From Aquimarina sediminis (lineage in GTDB: Bacteria; Bacteroidota; Bacteroidia; Flavobacteriales; Flavobacteriaceae), in NCBI RefSeq assembly GCF_002895435.1, contig NZ_POYJ01000003.1, positions 310,001-374,000 of the forward strand: a stretch of 64,000 bases of DNA, given 5' to 3'. Below the pieces are notes generated by a model, which searched no databases, was not told where the DNA came from, and saw only the letters and a list, made by a program, of their open reading frames with translations. A program made the translations under genes and the position numbers. Below, one piece after another: positions 1 to 9,508 of the stretch (position 1 is the stretch's first letter; every line of letters begins with the position of its first letter).

Positions 1-717
1 ATTGGGAAAAAAGTACGCCTATATGGAAGAAAGCTCACAGTGATAGGAGTGCTACAAAAAGAAGGGTCTGGGCTTTTTGGAAATAGTAAAGATACGTTGG
101 TGATTCTTCCTGTTAATTTGGTTAGAAGAATATTTGGTGATAATAATAAATCTACTTTTCCTGCTATAATCATTAAACCAGAATCTGGTATTGATGTGCC
201 TGAGTTTATAGCTGCCTTAAAACAAAAAGTGAGAGCGTATCGAGGATTAAAACCAGATGAGTCTGATAATTTTTTTGTAAATCAACTACAAGGGTTTACT
301 GATTTTATAGATAACATAACAAGTACAATGTCTACAATAGGAGGGTTTATAGGAATGTTTTCATTATTAGTAGGAGGTTTTGGAATAGCCAATATAATGT
401 TTGTGAGTGTAAAAGAACGTACTAATTTGATAGGGATTCAAAAAGCCCTTGGTGCTAAAAAGCGATTTATATTATTTCAATTCTTATTTGAAGCTATTAT
501 TCTTGCAATTTTTGGAGGGTTAATTGGATTATTGTTGGTTTGGTTGATTTCTATTTTTGCGTCTCAATTTACAGGAGATTTTGAATTTGTGCTTTCTGGA
601 GCAAATATGTTTTGGGGGATGTTTTCTTCTACACTTATTGGTTTGATTGCTGGTATTTTGCCTGCGGTGTCAGCATCAAGACTTGATCCTGTTGAGGCTA
701 TTAGGACAGGAATGTAA
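1..717 (+). CDS. MacB-like ABC transporter permease, C-terminal part (5' end outside window)
   Basis: Partial gene: the frame is open from base 1, so the true start lies upstream. About 238 residues are visible. The first ~90 belong to a MacB-type periplasmic core domain (motif VRLYGRKLTVIGVLQKEG). The rest is an FtsX/MacB permease domain with about four hydrophobic segments, the family's GIANIMFVSVKERT segment followed by IGIQKALGAKK, and the usual end SASRLDPVEAIRTG. MacB/FtsX-type permeases use ATP hydrolysis by a partner ATPase to drive mechanical work across the inner membrane, such as efflux or lipoprotein release. The partner is not in the window, so substrate is unknown. The family is secure; the specific role is not. 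Confidence 0.9.
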   Translation: MGKKVRLYGRKLTVIGVLQKEGSGLFGNSKDTLVILPVNLVRRIFGDNNKSTFPAIIIKPESGIDVPEFIAALKQKVRAYRGLKPDESDNFFVNQLQGFTDFIDNITSTMSTIGGFIGMFSLLVGGFGIANIMFVSVKERTNLIGIQKALGAKKRFILFQFLFEAIILAIFGGLIGLLLVWLISIFASQFTGDFEFVLSGANMFWGMFSSTLIGLIAGILPAVSASRLDPVEAIRTGM

Positions 718-886
718 ATGTCTTTCTGATTTGAACTTACCCCGATTAGACCTCTTTGTGTTACTTGATTTTTTGAGGTAAAAATTACTTGTAGTTGTTC
801 GGGGCTGTGCTAAGCTTTTCTCATTTTCAGATTTATATCTGTAGGGAATAGCCTTTGTTGTTATTTGAGTTTATCGCAACAAAAAA

Positions 887-918
887 AGTAAAGCCAGGAT
901 AATTATCCTAGCTTTACT
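887..918 (-). terminator. Rho-independent terminator of the T9SS protein gene
   Basis: An inverted repeat (AGTAAAGC ... GCTTTACT around AGGATAATTATCCT) is followed on the minus strand by a run of seven T. It lies about 25 bp past the stop codon of the large minus-strand gene. Confidence 0.85.
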
Positions 919-941
919 TCTTAAATGGTAATTTATAGTTA

Positions 942-3900
942 CTACTGTCTGATAAATTCTTTGGTTATAGATGTATTTGCAGTGTTTACTTTAACAAGGT
1001 ATAACCCTGCAGGAAGACTTGTGATGTCAAAAGAATTAATAGTGTTGTATCTAGTTACTCTTTGAGTAAAGATTCGTCTATTGAACATGTCGAATATCTC
1101 GATATTTCTGATCAGACTATTCGTTTTTCCTGAAATATTAAGAATTCCATTATTTGGATTGGGGTATACTTTTAACTCATTAAGTTTAGTATCGGAAGTG
1201 CCATCGTATACAATGCTAAACTGTGTTGCTGCAATATTTCCATTCCCGGCCTCGTCATTAGCTACTGCAATAGCGATATCTATACTTATACTTCCTGAAG
1301 CTATTGGGGTTATTACAGCAGTATAATTTGTGCCTGAGCCAGAGAAGTTAGAGATTAATCCATTTACGATACTAAGATCTCCTTCTTGAAAACCAATTAC
1401 ACTTTCTGTAAATTCAATATCTATAGTTATCGAGCTATTGCGTGTTGGCGAGGTTTCTGTAGAGGAGATGGTTACTTCTGGAGCGGTTTCATCAAAATTA
1501 CTCACAACTTGTGTAGCTGCAAGATTAGTATTGCCAACAGCATCAGTAGCTATATTTTCATTAATATCAATGGTCACCTCTCCTTCTGTAGTAGGTGTAA
1601 TGACAGCAGTATAGGTATTCGGATCGATAATTGTAAAATTACTAGCTGTTCCATTGTTTACAATTATATCTTCCAGAGTAAAACCATTCATGTTTTCACT
1701 AAACTCAAAAGTAGTTGTATAAACCATATTGGTGAGTGTAGGTGCGTTTTGAATTACTACAGATGGTCGTATATTATCAAAAGTAATTGCGAATTGTTGC
1801 GCTGCAGAATTTCCATTTCCAGAAAAATCTATTACAACATCTGCAGGAATATCTATGGTAACTATTCCTGAAGAAATAGGAGTTACATCTATCATATAGG
1901 TCGTCCCCGAGCCTGTAAGATTTCCTGCGGTTCCGTTTTCTATTATTATATCATTTATAGAAAAACCTCCAACCGTTTCATCAAAAGTAACTGTTATAGG
2001 AATTGTACTAGCTCCTGTAGGAGAACTTTCTGATGATGTAATGGTGGTTGTTGGATTTTTGGCATCTTTTGTAGTGCTATTAGTGGCTGTGGCTCCGGTG
2101 TTACCACTGCTGTCAGTAAGAGTAATGTTTATAGTTACTGTACCGTCACCTAATGTACTCAAATCAATTCCAGAAATAGTCTCTCCGCTACTAGCTACTG
2201 TGCCGGATCCGGTTATATTTGTTCCGCCACCATCACTGCTAAATGTATAATTGTAAGTTGCACCAACTTCAGCGGCTGTAAAGGTGAAGCTTACGGCAGT
2301 ATCATTTGTAGCCGTAATAGGTGTTTGATTGATTGTTACCGAATACCCTGTTGGTGCTTCAGTATCTTTTGTTTCCGTGTCAGTTGCAACACTACCTGTG
2401 TTTCCGTTTACATCAGTAAGTGTAATATTTAGTGCTATGGTTCCGTCTGCTATACCGCTTAGATCAATTCCTGAAATAGTTTGCCCAGAGCTTATTATGG
2501 TTCCTGATCCGCTCACAGTTCCTGCTCCACCAGATGTGCTAAAGGTATAGTTGTAAGTTGCGCCTATTTCGGCTGCAGTAAATGTATAGCTCACCGCATT
2601 GTCATTACTACTGTTAATTGGATTTTGGTTAATACTTACAGTATATCCGGCAGGAGCATTGGCATCTTTGGTTTCTGTGTCGGTTGCGGCACTACCTGTG
2701 TTCCCATTTATATCAGTAAGTGTAACACTTAGTGTAATGGTTCCATCCTCTATACTACTAAGGTCAATTCCTGAAATAGTTTGCCCGGTGCTTGTTATAG
2801 TTCCAGATCCCGTTACGGTTCCTGCTCCACCAGATGTGCTAAAGGTATAGTTATAAGTTGCACCTACTTCTGCTGTAGCAAATGTATAGCTCACGGTATT
2901 ATCATTACTGCTATTAATTGGACTTTGATTAATGACTACAGTATATCCTGTTGGTGCTTCAGTATCTTTGGTTTCGGTATCTGTAGCAGCACTACCTGTG
3001 TTTCCCGCAATGTCAGTTAGTGTAACACTGAGTGTTATTGTACCATCTGCTAAACTACTTAGGTCAATTGATGAAATAGTTGCTCCAACTGATGCTACTG
3101 TTCCAGATCCTGTTATAGTTCCGGCACCTCCAGAAGTACTAAAAGTGTAGTTGTATGTGGTACCTACTTCTGCACTACTGAATGTATAGCTTACCGCATC
3201 ATCATTACTTGCATTGATGGGGTTTTGATTAATCACTACAGAGTATCCTGTAGGCGCTACAGTTTCTTTGGTTTTTGTGTCTGCGACTGCACTACCTGTG
3301 TTTCCTGCAATGTCAGTTAGTGTTACACTAAGTGTTATTGTACCATCTGCAATACCGCTTAAGTCAATTCCTGAAATGGTTTGTCCTGCACTAGTTATGG
3401 TTCCAGACCCAGTGACAGTACCTGCACCTCCGGAAGTGCTAAAGGTGTAGTTGTAGGTAGTGCCTACTTCTGCGCCGGTAAACGTATAACTTACTGCGTC
3501 ATCATTGCCAGCATTGATTGGGTTTTGATTAATAGCAATTGCGTAACCTGTTGGTGCCGCATTGTCGATTTCAAAGTTTTCAGGAGTGTCTATAGAGGTT
3601 GTGTTAGCCAGTGCGTTTCCTGCAGAATCTACAATGTTTTGAGACCCTGACAGACTTAAAGATACAGTTCCGTTAAGTGCAGCTAGATTACCACCTGAAA
3701 TAGTAACGGAGTAAGTGTTGCTTCCTTCATCAACGACTGACGTTGGAGTAGCTGTAGTTCCCGAGACAGAAAAATCAGCTGTATCCACATTTGTAACAGC
3801 TTCATTAAATAAAACTGAGAAGACAAGAGTGTCGGCATTCGTTGGTGATGTTGATGGAGTTTGGCGAGTAATCGACTGCACTCTAGGTGCTGTGGTATCT

Positions 3901-6116
3901 GAGCAAATCTCAAAATTATCTACTGCCAGATAAACAAAACTTGATAGGATCTCTATTTCTATTTCATCTACATTTACGATACTAAAGTCAGAAGCTCCAG
4001 CTGTAGCAAAATCTAATTGAAAAAATCCATTATTACCATTTGCAATTATTGTAGGAAAACCTGTTGTTTTGGTAATGGTGTAAACAGTCGCTCCCGCAAC
4101 TTTACCTTTTATAGTTAAAGTACCATCTGCGGTCGGTGCAGTGCCTGTAGCCGATGAGGAAAGGTATAAGAACATTGTGCTAGCGGTAAAAATAGAACTA
4201 TCCGTTGTTTTGATAGAATATGAACCAGCTCCAGCTCCATTGTTCTCCAAAAAGTAGTCAGAATCACCTATTCCAGCATTAACATGATTTTTTACTACCA
4301 ATCCATTGGTTGACGAAAGAGGAATTCCATTACTAGTAAAAGTAGAAACGCCATCTGCAAAAGATTCAAAATCTTCAACAAAACAAGCAGAGACAGTATG
4401 GTTTTCTCCACTGGTAAAAGCCAGAGAACCACTATTTCCTAATGCATCTTCGATATCCGTACCTGCTTTTAGGTCAATGCTAATAGTTCCTTCTCCAGAA
4501 ATATTATCTACGGTTACTGTGTATATGTTGTTAGACCCTGTAATTCCAGTGATATTTCCAGTAGTTCCTGTTGTGTCTACAGAAAAATCATCAGCCGTTA
4601 CATTAACTGCATTTTCATTAAAGGTTACAACAAAGTTTACAGTAGTGTCTAATGTTGTTGGGTTGCCAGATACGGCTATGCTTTGTACTTCTGGAGCTAA
4701 TGTGTCTACAATACCATCTTCACAGAACTCAAAATGATCAACGGCGAGATAGACAAATGCAGAACCTATTACTATCTCTATTTCATCTACATTGGTGGTG
4801 GTATAATCAGCAGCGCCATCTGTAGCAAAGTTAAGGTTAAAAAAACCATTGTCACCTACTGTTGTGGTAGGGAAACCTGAAGTTTTGGTAATTGTGTATA
4901 CGGTAGTATTAGCAACTTTACCATTAATGGTTAATGTGCCATCGTTGGTTGGAGTAGTGCCGGCTACTATAGATGAGAGGTATAAATCAATAGTTTTCAT
5001 GGTGAATAATTCTCCTCCAGTAGTTTTTATTGAATATGCTCCCGAGCCACTACCATTATTGTCCAAATATTGGTGAGATCCACTAGCTCCAGCATTACTT
5101 AAGAAAAATACATCTAACCCATTGGTAGAGGAGAATGGAAATCCGTTACTGCCAAAAGTATTATCTGCAACATTAAAATTTTCAAAACTTTCTTCAAAAC
5201 AAGAAGATATAGTGTGTGTTTCTCCGGCAGTAAAAGCGCTAGTGTTACCGTTGGTGCCATTACCATTGCCCAGATCATCAATAATGTCTGTTCCGCTATT
5301 AAGATCTATACTCATTGTTCCTTCTCCTGATAGGCTATTTACAGTTACGGTATAGGTAGTTCCAGAGCCACTTATAGCAGATATTGTTCCTGTAGCACTA
5401 CCAGTAGGATCTGTAGTAAAATCATCCATGGTTACATTACTCGCATTTTCATTAAAAGTAACGATGTAATCAACCTGATTGGATGTAGTAGGTGGGGTGC
5501 CACTTAATGCAATGGTTTGAATGAACGGTGGGTTTGTATCCACGGGAATATCTTCAGGACCAAATGTAAATTCATCTACAGCGATATAAACAAAGCTTCC
5601 GGTTAGTTCAAATTCTAAAGTGTTTATGTTTTTTGAGGTGTTATCGACTCCGCCTTCTGTTGAGAAATCGATATTGAAAAAACCATTATCTGAAGTGAAA
5701 TCTGTAGGAATTCCAGAGTTTTTTACCACCGTAAAAATTGTGGTTGCACCTTGCTTTCCTCTAATGATTACTCCTCCACTACCTCCAACAGTGGCTCCAC
5801 TATCCACAGAAAGAAAAATATCAACATCTCTTGCTGTAAAATTGGCACTGTTTGTTGTTTTTATTGTATATATCGTTCCAACTCCAGGATTAGAATCGTT
5901 ATCTAAATAGACATGAGAACCACTTGCACCTGTTCCAGGAAAACTAGTTTGAGATCTAAAACCTCCTGTAGTTTCAAAGGGTTGGGTGTTACTGGTAAAA
6001 GTAGTTTGATTATTCGATAGGGATTCAAAAGTTTCTGTAAACTGGGCTTGTGTTTCATATGTTCCCCAAAATAGGGCGGAGAATATGAAAAGGGTTTTAA
6101 GGTATGAATGTTTCAT
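942..6116 (-). CDS. Giant T9SS-secreted, Ig-like repeat surface protein
   Basis: A 1,724-residue predicted secreted or cell-surface protein. It has a signal peptide (residues 1-25, ending ETQAQ). Three ~170-residue modules of one type (around 26-200, 305-475 and 580-760, each starting with a FxExFE motif and ending SFVYLAVDxFE) alternate with Ig-like segments of the VTFNENAxNV type. Five 100-residue Ig-like repeats (about 855-1355) follow, then three TFxExVxGF-type Ig-like domains (about 1365-1640). The last ~80 residues are a T9SS type A sorting domain (LKVYPNPNNG near its start, LPAGLYLVKV near its end). In this family the C-terminal domain is removed at the cell surface by the T9SS. No catalytic domain was recognised, so adhesion, gliding or biofilm roles are inferences. 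A strong terminator follows the gene. Confidence 0.9.
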   Translation of the reverse strand: MKHSYLKTLFIFSALFWGTYETQAQFTETFESLSNNQTTFTSNTQPFETTGGFRSQTSFPGTGASGSHVYLDNDSNPGVGTIYTIKTTNSANFTARDVDIFLSVDSGATVGGSGGVIIRGKQGATTIFTVVKNSGIPTDFTSDNGFFNIDFSTEGGVDNTSKNINTLEFELTGSFVYIAVDEFTFGPEDIPVDTNPPFIQTIALSGTPPTTSNQVDYIVTFNENASNVTMDDFTTDPTGSATGTISAISGSGTTYTVTVNSLSGEGTMSIDLNSGTDIIDDLGNGNGTNGNTSAFTAGETHTISSCFEESFENFNVADNTFGSNGFPFSSTNGLDVFFLSNAGASGSHQYLDNNGSGSGAYSIKTTGGELFTMKTIDLYLSSIVAGTTPTNDGTLTINGKVANTTVYTITKTSGFPTTTVGDNGFFNLNFATDGAADYTTTNVDEIEIVIGSAFVYLAVDHFEFCEDGIVDTLAPEVQSIAVSGNPTTLDTTVNFVVTFNENAVNVTADDFSVDTTGTTGNITGITGSNNIYTVTVDNISGEGTISIDLKAGTDIEDALGNSGSLAFTSGENHTVSACFVEDFESFADGVSTFTSNGIPLSSTNGLVVKNHVNAGIGDSDYFLENNGAGAGSYSIKTTDSSIFTASTMFLYLSSSATGTAPTADGTLTIKGKVAGATVYTITKTTGFPTIIANGNNGFFQLDFATAGASDFSIVNVDEIEIEILSSFVYLAVDNFEICSDTTAPRVQSITRQTPSTSPTNADTLVFSVLFNEAVTNVDTADFSVSGTTATPTSVVDEGSNTYSVTISGGNLAALNGTVSLSLSGSQNIVDSAGNALANTTSIDTPENFEIDNAAPTGYAIAINQNPINAGNDDAVSYTFTGAEVGTTYNYTFSTSGGAGTVTGSGTITSAGQTISGIDLSGIADGTITLSVTLTDIAGNTGSAVADTKTKETVAPTGYSVVINQNPINASNDDAVSYTFSSAEVGTTYNYTFSTSGGAGTITGSGTVASVGATISSIDLSSLADGTITLSVTLTDIAGNTGSAATDTETKDTEAPTGYTVVINQSPINSSNDNTVSYTFATAEVGATYNYTFSTSGGAGTVTGSGTITSTGQTISGIDLSSIEDGTITLSVTLTDINGNTGSAATDTETKDANAPAGYTVSINQNPINSSNDNAVSYTFTAAEIGATYNYTFSTSGGAGTVSGSGTIISSGQTISGIDLSGIADGTIALNITLTDVNGNTGSVATDTETKDTEAPTGYSVTINQTPITATNDTAVSFTFTAAEVGATYNYTFSSDGGGTNITGSGTVASSGETISGIDLSTLGDGTVTINITLTDSSGNTGATATNSTTKDAKNPTTTITSSESSPTGASTIPITVTFDETVGGFSINDIIIENGTAGNLTGSGTTYMIDVTPISSGIVTIDIPADVVIDFSGNGNSAAQQFAITFDNIRPSVVIQNAPTLTNMVYTTTFEFSENMNGFTLEDIIVNNGTASNFTIIDPNTYTAVITPTTEGEVTIDINENIATDAVGNTNLAATQVVSNFDETAPEVTISSTETSPTRNSSITIDIEFTESVIGFQEGDLSIVNGLISNFSGSGTNYTAVITPIASGSISIDIAIAVANDEAGNGNIAATQFSIVYDGTSDTKLNELKVYPNPNNGILNISGKTNSLIRNIEIFDMFNRRIFTQRVTRYNTINSFDITSLPAGLYLVKVNTANTSITKEFIRQ
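2050..3550. repeat. Five tandem 300-bp coding repeats (100-residue Ig-like units)
   Basis: Inside the T9SS protein gene, landmark sequences recur at exactly 300-bp intervals: the string actacctgtg ends at 2400, 2700, 3000 and 3300, and the codons for (T/A)GYxxxINQxPI recur near 2340, 2640, 2940, 3240 and 3540. Units are similar at DNA level and keep the same length without indels. Confidence 0.9.
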
Positions 6117-6145
6117 AATATCGATTTTAAAGGCTTATTGTTTTT

Positions 6146-7156
6146 TTAACTCACAGTTATTTCCCAATTGGGAATATTTTGTGTATTGTATTTTATTTTG
6201 AATTTATTCTGGTCTTGTAGATTATATAAAGAGGTCAGACAATATGGATTTGTAATTAATGAATCTGCATCTTGTAATTGAAAGGTGTCAAAAATTTTAA
6301 TATGTGTATAGATGCATATGTCTGGTGTTTCTTCATAATTTTCTGGGATTAAGTGCCATTTGCTTTCAAAAAAATGCAGTAGGTCTTTCTGGTTTGTTCT
6401 TTCATTTTTATTTAGTGAAAACAATTTGTTGATTGTTTCTCTTTTTACATTTTTATTTGCTGAGTTGGCAATTTGGTATGTGTCATCATATTGATTGAGA
6501 TAAGGCTCTTTTGAAAAAAAAGAATATCCCAGAGAAATGGTAATTTCTTCTGGAATGAGAAGTCCTCCTTCTGTTAACTGTGGAGCTAAATTTTGAGTGA
6601 TGGCTACTTGAGGTTCTTTGGTTAATGCGTGAAACATAGTCTCGGTGACAACAACATGTAATGGGGTGTTTTTTGGGTATTGAAATTGTGTTGCATCTGC
6701 TACAATGATATCCGAAATATAGTCTTCGTAACCTAGTTTTGAAATTAAGTTTTTTACAGAAGCAATTGAACTTTGATTAATATCTATCAAAGTGATATTT
6801 ATATTTTTAGGTTCAAAAAAAGATAATAAAGGTACTAATAGAGTGGCATAAGGACCACAGCCAGCATAAAGAATGTTTAACCGGATGTTTGGGAATCTTT
6901 TCGTTGATTCCATAATACTTTTATAGGTGCCTCTTAAAAAAGTGGCGGTTCTTTTGTAGTCTTTAATACAATCTGATGCGTTTTTATTAGATAGTGCGAT
7001 TCCATTTTTTAAGGAGATATCACCTTGATGATCCTCTTCAATAGGCAAGGAGGTAAAAAAGTCAAAGAGTTCTAAAATATACTCCGAATCCTTTTTTAAA
7101 GGAGAAAACAACAATTTTTCTGTTATATCATGTATTTTTCTTGCACTTTTCGTCAT
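6146..7156 (-). CDS. Class I SAM-dependent methyltransferase, PRMT-like
   Basis: A 336-residue predicted cytoplasmic methyltransferase. After an N-terminal helical region of ~105 residues comes a Rossmann fold with the SAM-binding motif I LYAGCGPYATLLVPL (about 114-128). An acidic residue ends the second strand (ITLIDINQSS), and the VADATQF segment would contact the adenine. The later TETMFHALTKEPQ and LTEGGLLIPEEITI segments resemble those of protein arginine methyltransferases more than small-molecule enzymes. The substrate is unknown. It lies 54 bp downstream of two collar-domain genes on the same strand, so those products are candidate targets by position only. The 29-bp gap to the T9SS gene leaves open whether that gene is read through. 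Confidence 0.75.
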   Translation of the reverse strand: MTKSARKIHDITEKLLFSPLKKDSEYILELFDFFTSLPIEEDHQGDISLKNGIALSNKNASDCIKDYKRTATFLRGTYKSIMESTKRFPNIRLNILYAGCGPYATLLVPLLSFFEPKNINITLIDINQSSIASVKNLISKLGYEDYISDIIVADATQFQYPKNTPLHVVVTETMFHALTKEPQVAITQNLAPQLTEGGLLIPEEITISLGYSFFSKEPYLNQYDDTYQIANSANKNVKRETINKLFSLNKNERTNQKDLLHFFESKWHLIPENYEETPDICIYTHIKIFDTFQLQDADSLITNPYCLTSLYNLQDQNKFKIKYNTQNIPNWEITVS

Positions 7157-7210
7157 CGTTCTTTGAATGAATTTAAGGGATGCAAAAGAGCATCCCTTTT
7201 TGTATCTGTT

Positions 7211-7765
7211 TTAATTTCTAGAAGGAAAAATTCCTTGAAGACATATGATATAGTGTATGGATAAAAAGGGTTGCATGTTATTTACAGATTGATTTCCTCC
7301 TGTGTTTCCTGTTTGGATTGAGTTAGCATTTAAAGTGATGTCCGGAGAAGCAGTATTAAAGCCTTCTGTTGCTTTAAAAGAACGTCCGGATCCTATTCCT
7401 GGTGTTGCGATAGAAGCTCCGTTTGTTGCAGCATCTTGAGTTGCATTTCCAGAACTTACTTTTACAGCCCCTGTATGGCTGTGAGCTGGTATTTGAGTAA
7501 TATTTAAAATATTTGTCGCTGCACCTCCTCTTTGTCCTTCTCTATAAGAAGGTAGTCCGGGACCTGTTCCAGGACCTACAGGTACTCGCCCTCTTAGATC
7601 GGGTAATCCAAAAGTGGTTCTGCCGTCACCACCATAAATGGTTCCTAAAATCGAAAATAAAGCAGAGTTTTGAGAAATCGGTAGTAATTGTCCTTGGCAT
7701 AGTGCCCATGTTCTTGGGGCAAAATTACCTGCAAACATTCTTATTTCTCCTATTGTTCCTTCCAT
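7211..7765 (-). CDS. Phage tail collar-domain (MdpB-like) protein, copy 2
   Basis: A 184-residue protein of the tail-collar / microcystin-dependent-protein (MdpB) family. The N-terminal collar domain has GEIRMFAGNFAPRTWALC and GRTTFGLPDLRGRVPVG. A Gly/Asn/Ser-rich stretch and the conserved end QPFLSIHYIICLQGIFPSRN follow. There is no signal peptide. The family is named for phage fibre proteins, but free-standing copies are common in bacterial chromosomes with no known function. It is about 80% identical by hand alignment, with no gaps, to the gene just upstream, so the two arose by tandem duplication. No head, tail, portal or lysis genes are nearby. Confidence 0.85.
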   Translation of the reverse strand: MEGTIGEIRMFAGNFAPRTWALCQGQLLPISQNSALFSILGTIYGGDGRTTFGLPDLRGRVPVGPGTGPGLPSYREGQRGGAATNILNITQIPAHSHTGAVKVSSGNATQDAATNGASIATPGIGSGRSFKATEGFNTASPDITLNANSIQTGNTGGNQSVNNMQPFLSIHYIICLQGIFPSRN

Positions 7766-7822
7766 AAATTATTGATTTAAAATTGATGTTCTTTTTGTGT
7801 TTAAGCGATGAGTACAGATTTT

Positions 7823-8377
7823 TTAGTTCCTAGAAGGAAAAACTCCTTGAAGGCAAATAATGTAGTATACAGATAAAAAGGGTTGTAGGTTATTAATAGA
7901 TTGATTTCCTCCTGTGTTTCCCGTTACTACAGAGTTTGAATTTAATGTTACATCAGGAGATGCTTCATTAAATCCTGCGGTCGGAACGAATGATCTGCCA
8001 GATCCAGTTCCGGGAGTCGCTATTGATGATCCATTGGTCGCTACATTCTGTGTTGCATTTCCAGAACTCACTTTTACTGCTCCAACGTGATTATGAGAAG
8101 GTAGTTGAGTGATATTTAATGTATTGGTTGGTGTTCCTCCTCTTTGCCCTTCTCGATAAGAAGGTAAACCGGGACCATTTCCAGGACCAATAGGAACACG
8201 ACCTCTTAAATCGGGTAATGCAAAAGTGGTTCTACCATCTCCTCCGTAAATGGTTCCTAGAATTGAAAACAAAGCAGTGTTTTGAGAGATGGCTAGTAAT
8301 TGCCCTTCGCAAAAAGCCCAGGATCTTGGAGCAAAATTGCCGGCAAACATGCGAACTTCTCCGATCATTCCTTCCAT
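7823..8377 (-). CDS. Phage tail collar-domain (MdpB-like) protein, copy 1
   Basis: A 184-residue paralogue of the downstream gene, same length and same domain order: an N-terminal collar motif (GEVRMFAGNFAPRSWAFC), the DLRGRVPIGPG segment, a GxxTNTLNITQLPSHNH region with conserved histidines, and the family C-terminus. Differences are scattered single substitutions, many conservative, so both copies appear to be under selection for function. The 57-bp spacing suggests co-transcription. A structural, fibre-like or surface role is the family's default inference; nothing here proves it. Confidence 0.85.
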   Translation of the reverse strand: MEGMIGEVRMFAGNFAPRSWAFCEGQLLAISQNTALFSILGTIYGGDGRTTFALPDLRGRVPIGPGNGPGLPSYREGQRGGTPTNTLNITQLPSHNHVGAVKVSSGNATQNVATNGSSIATPGTGSGRSFVPTAGFNEASPDVTLNSNSVVTGNTGGNQSINNLQPFLSVYYIICLQGVFPSRN

Positions 8378-8420
8378 AGTGTGTTGATTTTAAGATTAAT
8401 ATTTAATGAATAAATTGGTT

Positions 8421-9389
8421 TTATATTTGAATGTGTTTTTTAGGTGTTGCTTTTGCAGTAGTGGTAAATAAATGACCTTGCCGTATCCCAAGATGAACAT
8501 ATTTTGTTCCTGTAAGGATTCCTGCATCAGAACTAATGATGTTTAGTTTAATTAATTTTCCATATTTGCAACATACATACAGACCTTCTTGAGGATGTGC
8601 ATGAATAATTTCTCCAGGTGTTTTGCCTAACAATGGTACTTGAGCATCAACAGGGGATACCTCTACTATTTTTATGACTGAACCCTGATAATATGTGGTG
8701 GCTCCACCGTACTTTGGGTTACAGGCATTTACTAGGTTTTCAACTTCATCTGCAGTCTGCTCTTCCCAGATTATGGTAGTTTCTACTATATCAGGACGTT
8801 TGTTGTATGTGTTAGAATTGCTGGAAGATTGAATGTAGTAGTTCTTAGGGGCTTCAACTAATTTTAAAACTTTTTCAGTCAATTGACCTAGCATAAAACT
8901 CATTTTAGAGTTTATCATACCTAATGTTTCACCGGGTATTATAGGAACCTCTTGTTGTGTAAGTATTTTTCCAGAGTCCCAGTTTTCGTCCATTTTATGA
9001 ATGGTAATGGCAGTGTTTTTATCTCCTTTTTTAATAGACCAGAAAAGAGGATCAGGACCTCGATTTTCAGGAAGTTTTCCAAAGTGAATGTTTAAGAAAC
9101 CATAATTGGGAATGTTTAATATATCTACTGGGATTTTTAATGAGAATCCGCATACCATAACCAAATCTGGAGATTTTTCTTTGAGCCAATCCTTAAAGTC
9201 ATTTGAAATATTCTGACTAGTAACAACAAATGTTTCTATTTTTTCTTTCTGAATTAGATCGAGATAATCCTGATTAGATTGTTCGGTTCCCGTTTTTTGT
9301 GTGCAAACAGCCTGTAAATATTTATTCTGTTGCAAGTATTGGTATAGAGATATGCTAACCGGAAAATTACCGATAAGTACTATTTTCAT
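8421..9389 (-). CDS. Formyltransferase-family enzyme (Fmt-like, role unknown)
   Basis: Predicted 10-formyl-tetrahydrofolate-dependent formyl transfer enzyme. The N-terminal catalytic domain has the fold's start MKIVLIGNFPVS, the catalytic Asn-x-His in LNIHFGKLPENRGPDP, and the later catalytic Asp in KMDENWDSGKIL. A C-terminal domain of the methionyl-tRNA/UDP-sugar formyltransferase type follows. The start at 9389 was chosen because family members begin at MKIVLIG; an in-frame ATG at 9440 would add 17 atypical residues. Its company (collar proteins, a methyltransferase) is unlike that of a housekeeping fmt, so a dedicated substrate such as an amino sugar or peptide N-terminus is more likely. 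That part is inference. Confidence 0.8.
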   Translation of the reverse strand: MKIVLIGNFPVSISLYQYLQQNKYLQAVCTQKTGTEQSNQDYLDLIQKEKIETFVVTSQNISNDFKDWLKEKSPDLVMVCGFSLKIPVDILNIPNYGFLNIHFGKLPENRGPDPLFWSIKKGDKNTAITIHKMDENWDSGKILTQQEVPIIPGETLGMINSKMSFMLGQLTEKVLKLVEAPKNYYIQSSSNSNTYNKRPDIVETTIIWEEQTADEVENLVNACNPKYGGATTYYQGSVIKIVEVSPVDAQVPLLGKTPGEIIHAHPQEGLYVCCKYGKLIKLNIISSDAGILTGTKYVHLGIRQGHLFTTTAKATPKKHIQI

Positions 9390-9508
9390 ATTCATTGCAT
9401 TCAACTCATTAGGTTTATTAATATCATACAAACGACACATCTCTAGTTTTTTTACTAAAAACTAAAGCAGATTGAAGTTGTACAACTGTTTTAAGTTTGA
9501 CGAATATG

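Noticed and set aside
2050..3550. CRISPR or non-coding satellite repeats
   Set aside because: The 300-bp period is inside one continuous reading frame and corresponds to 100-residue protein domains.
1081..5910. Numerous plus-strand open frames opposite the T9SS protein
   Set aside because: Repetitive Thr/Ser/Gly coding leaves the opposite strand free of stops; no signal, motif or start context supports them.
7211..8377. Prophage remnant, because of the tail-collar domain
   Set aside because: No other phage genes, integrase or attachment repeats are present, and MdpB-like proteins are common in bacterial chromosomes.
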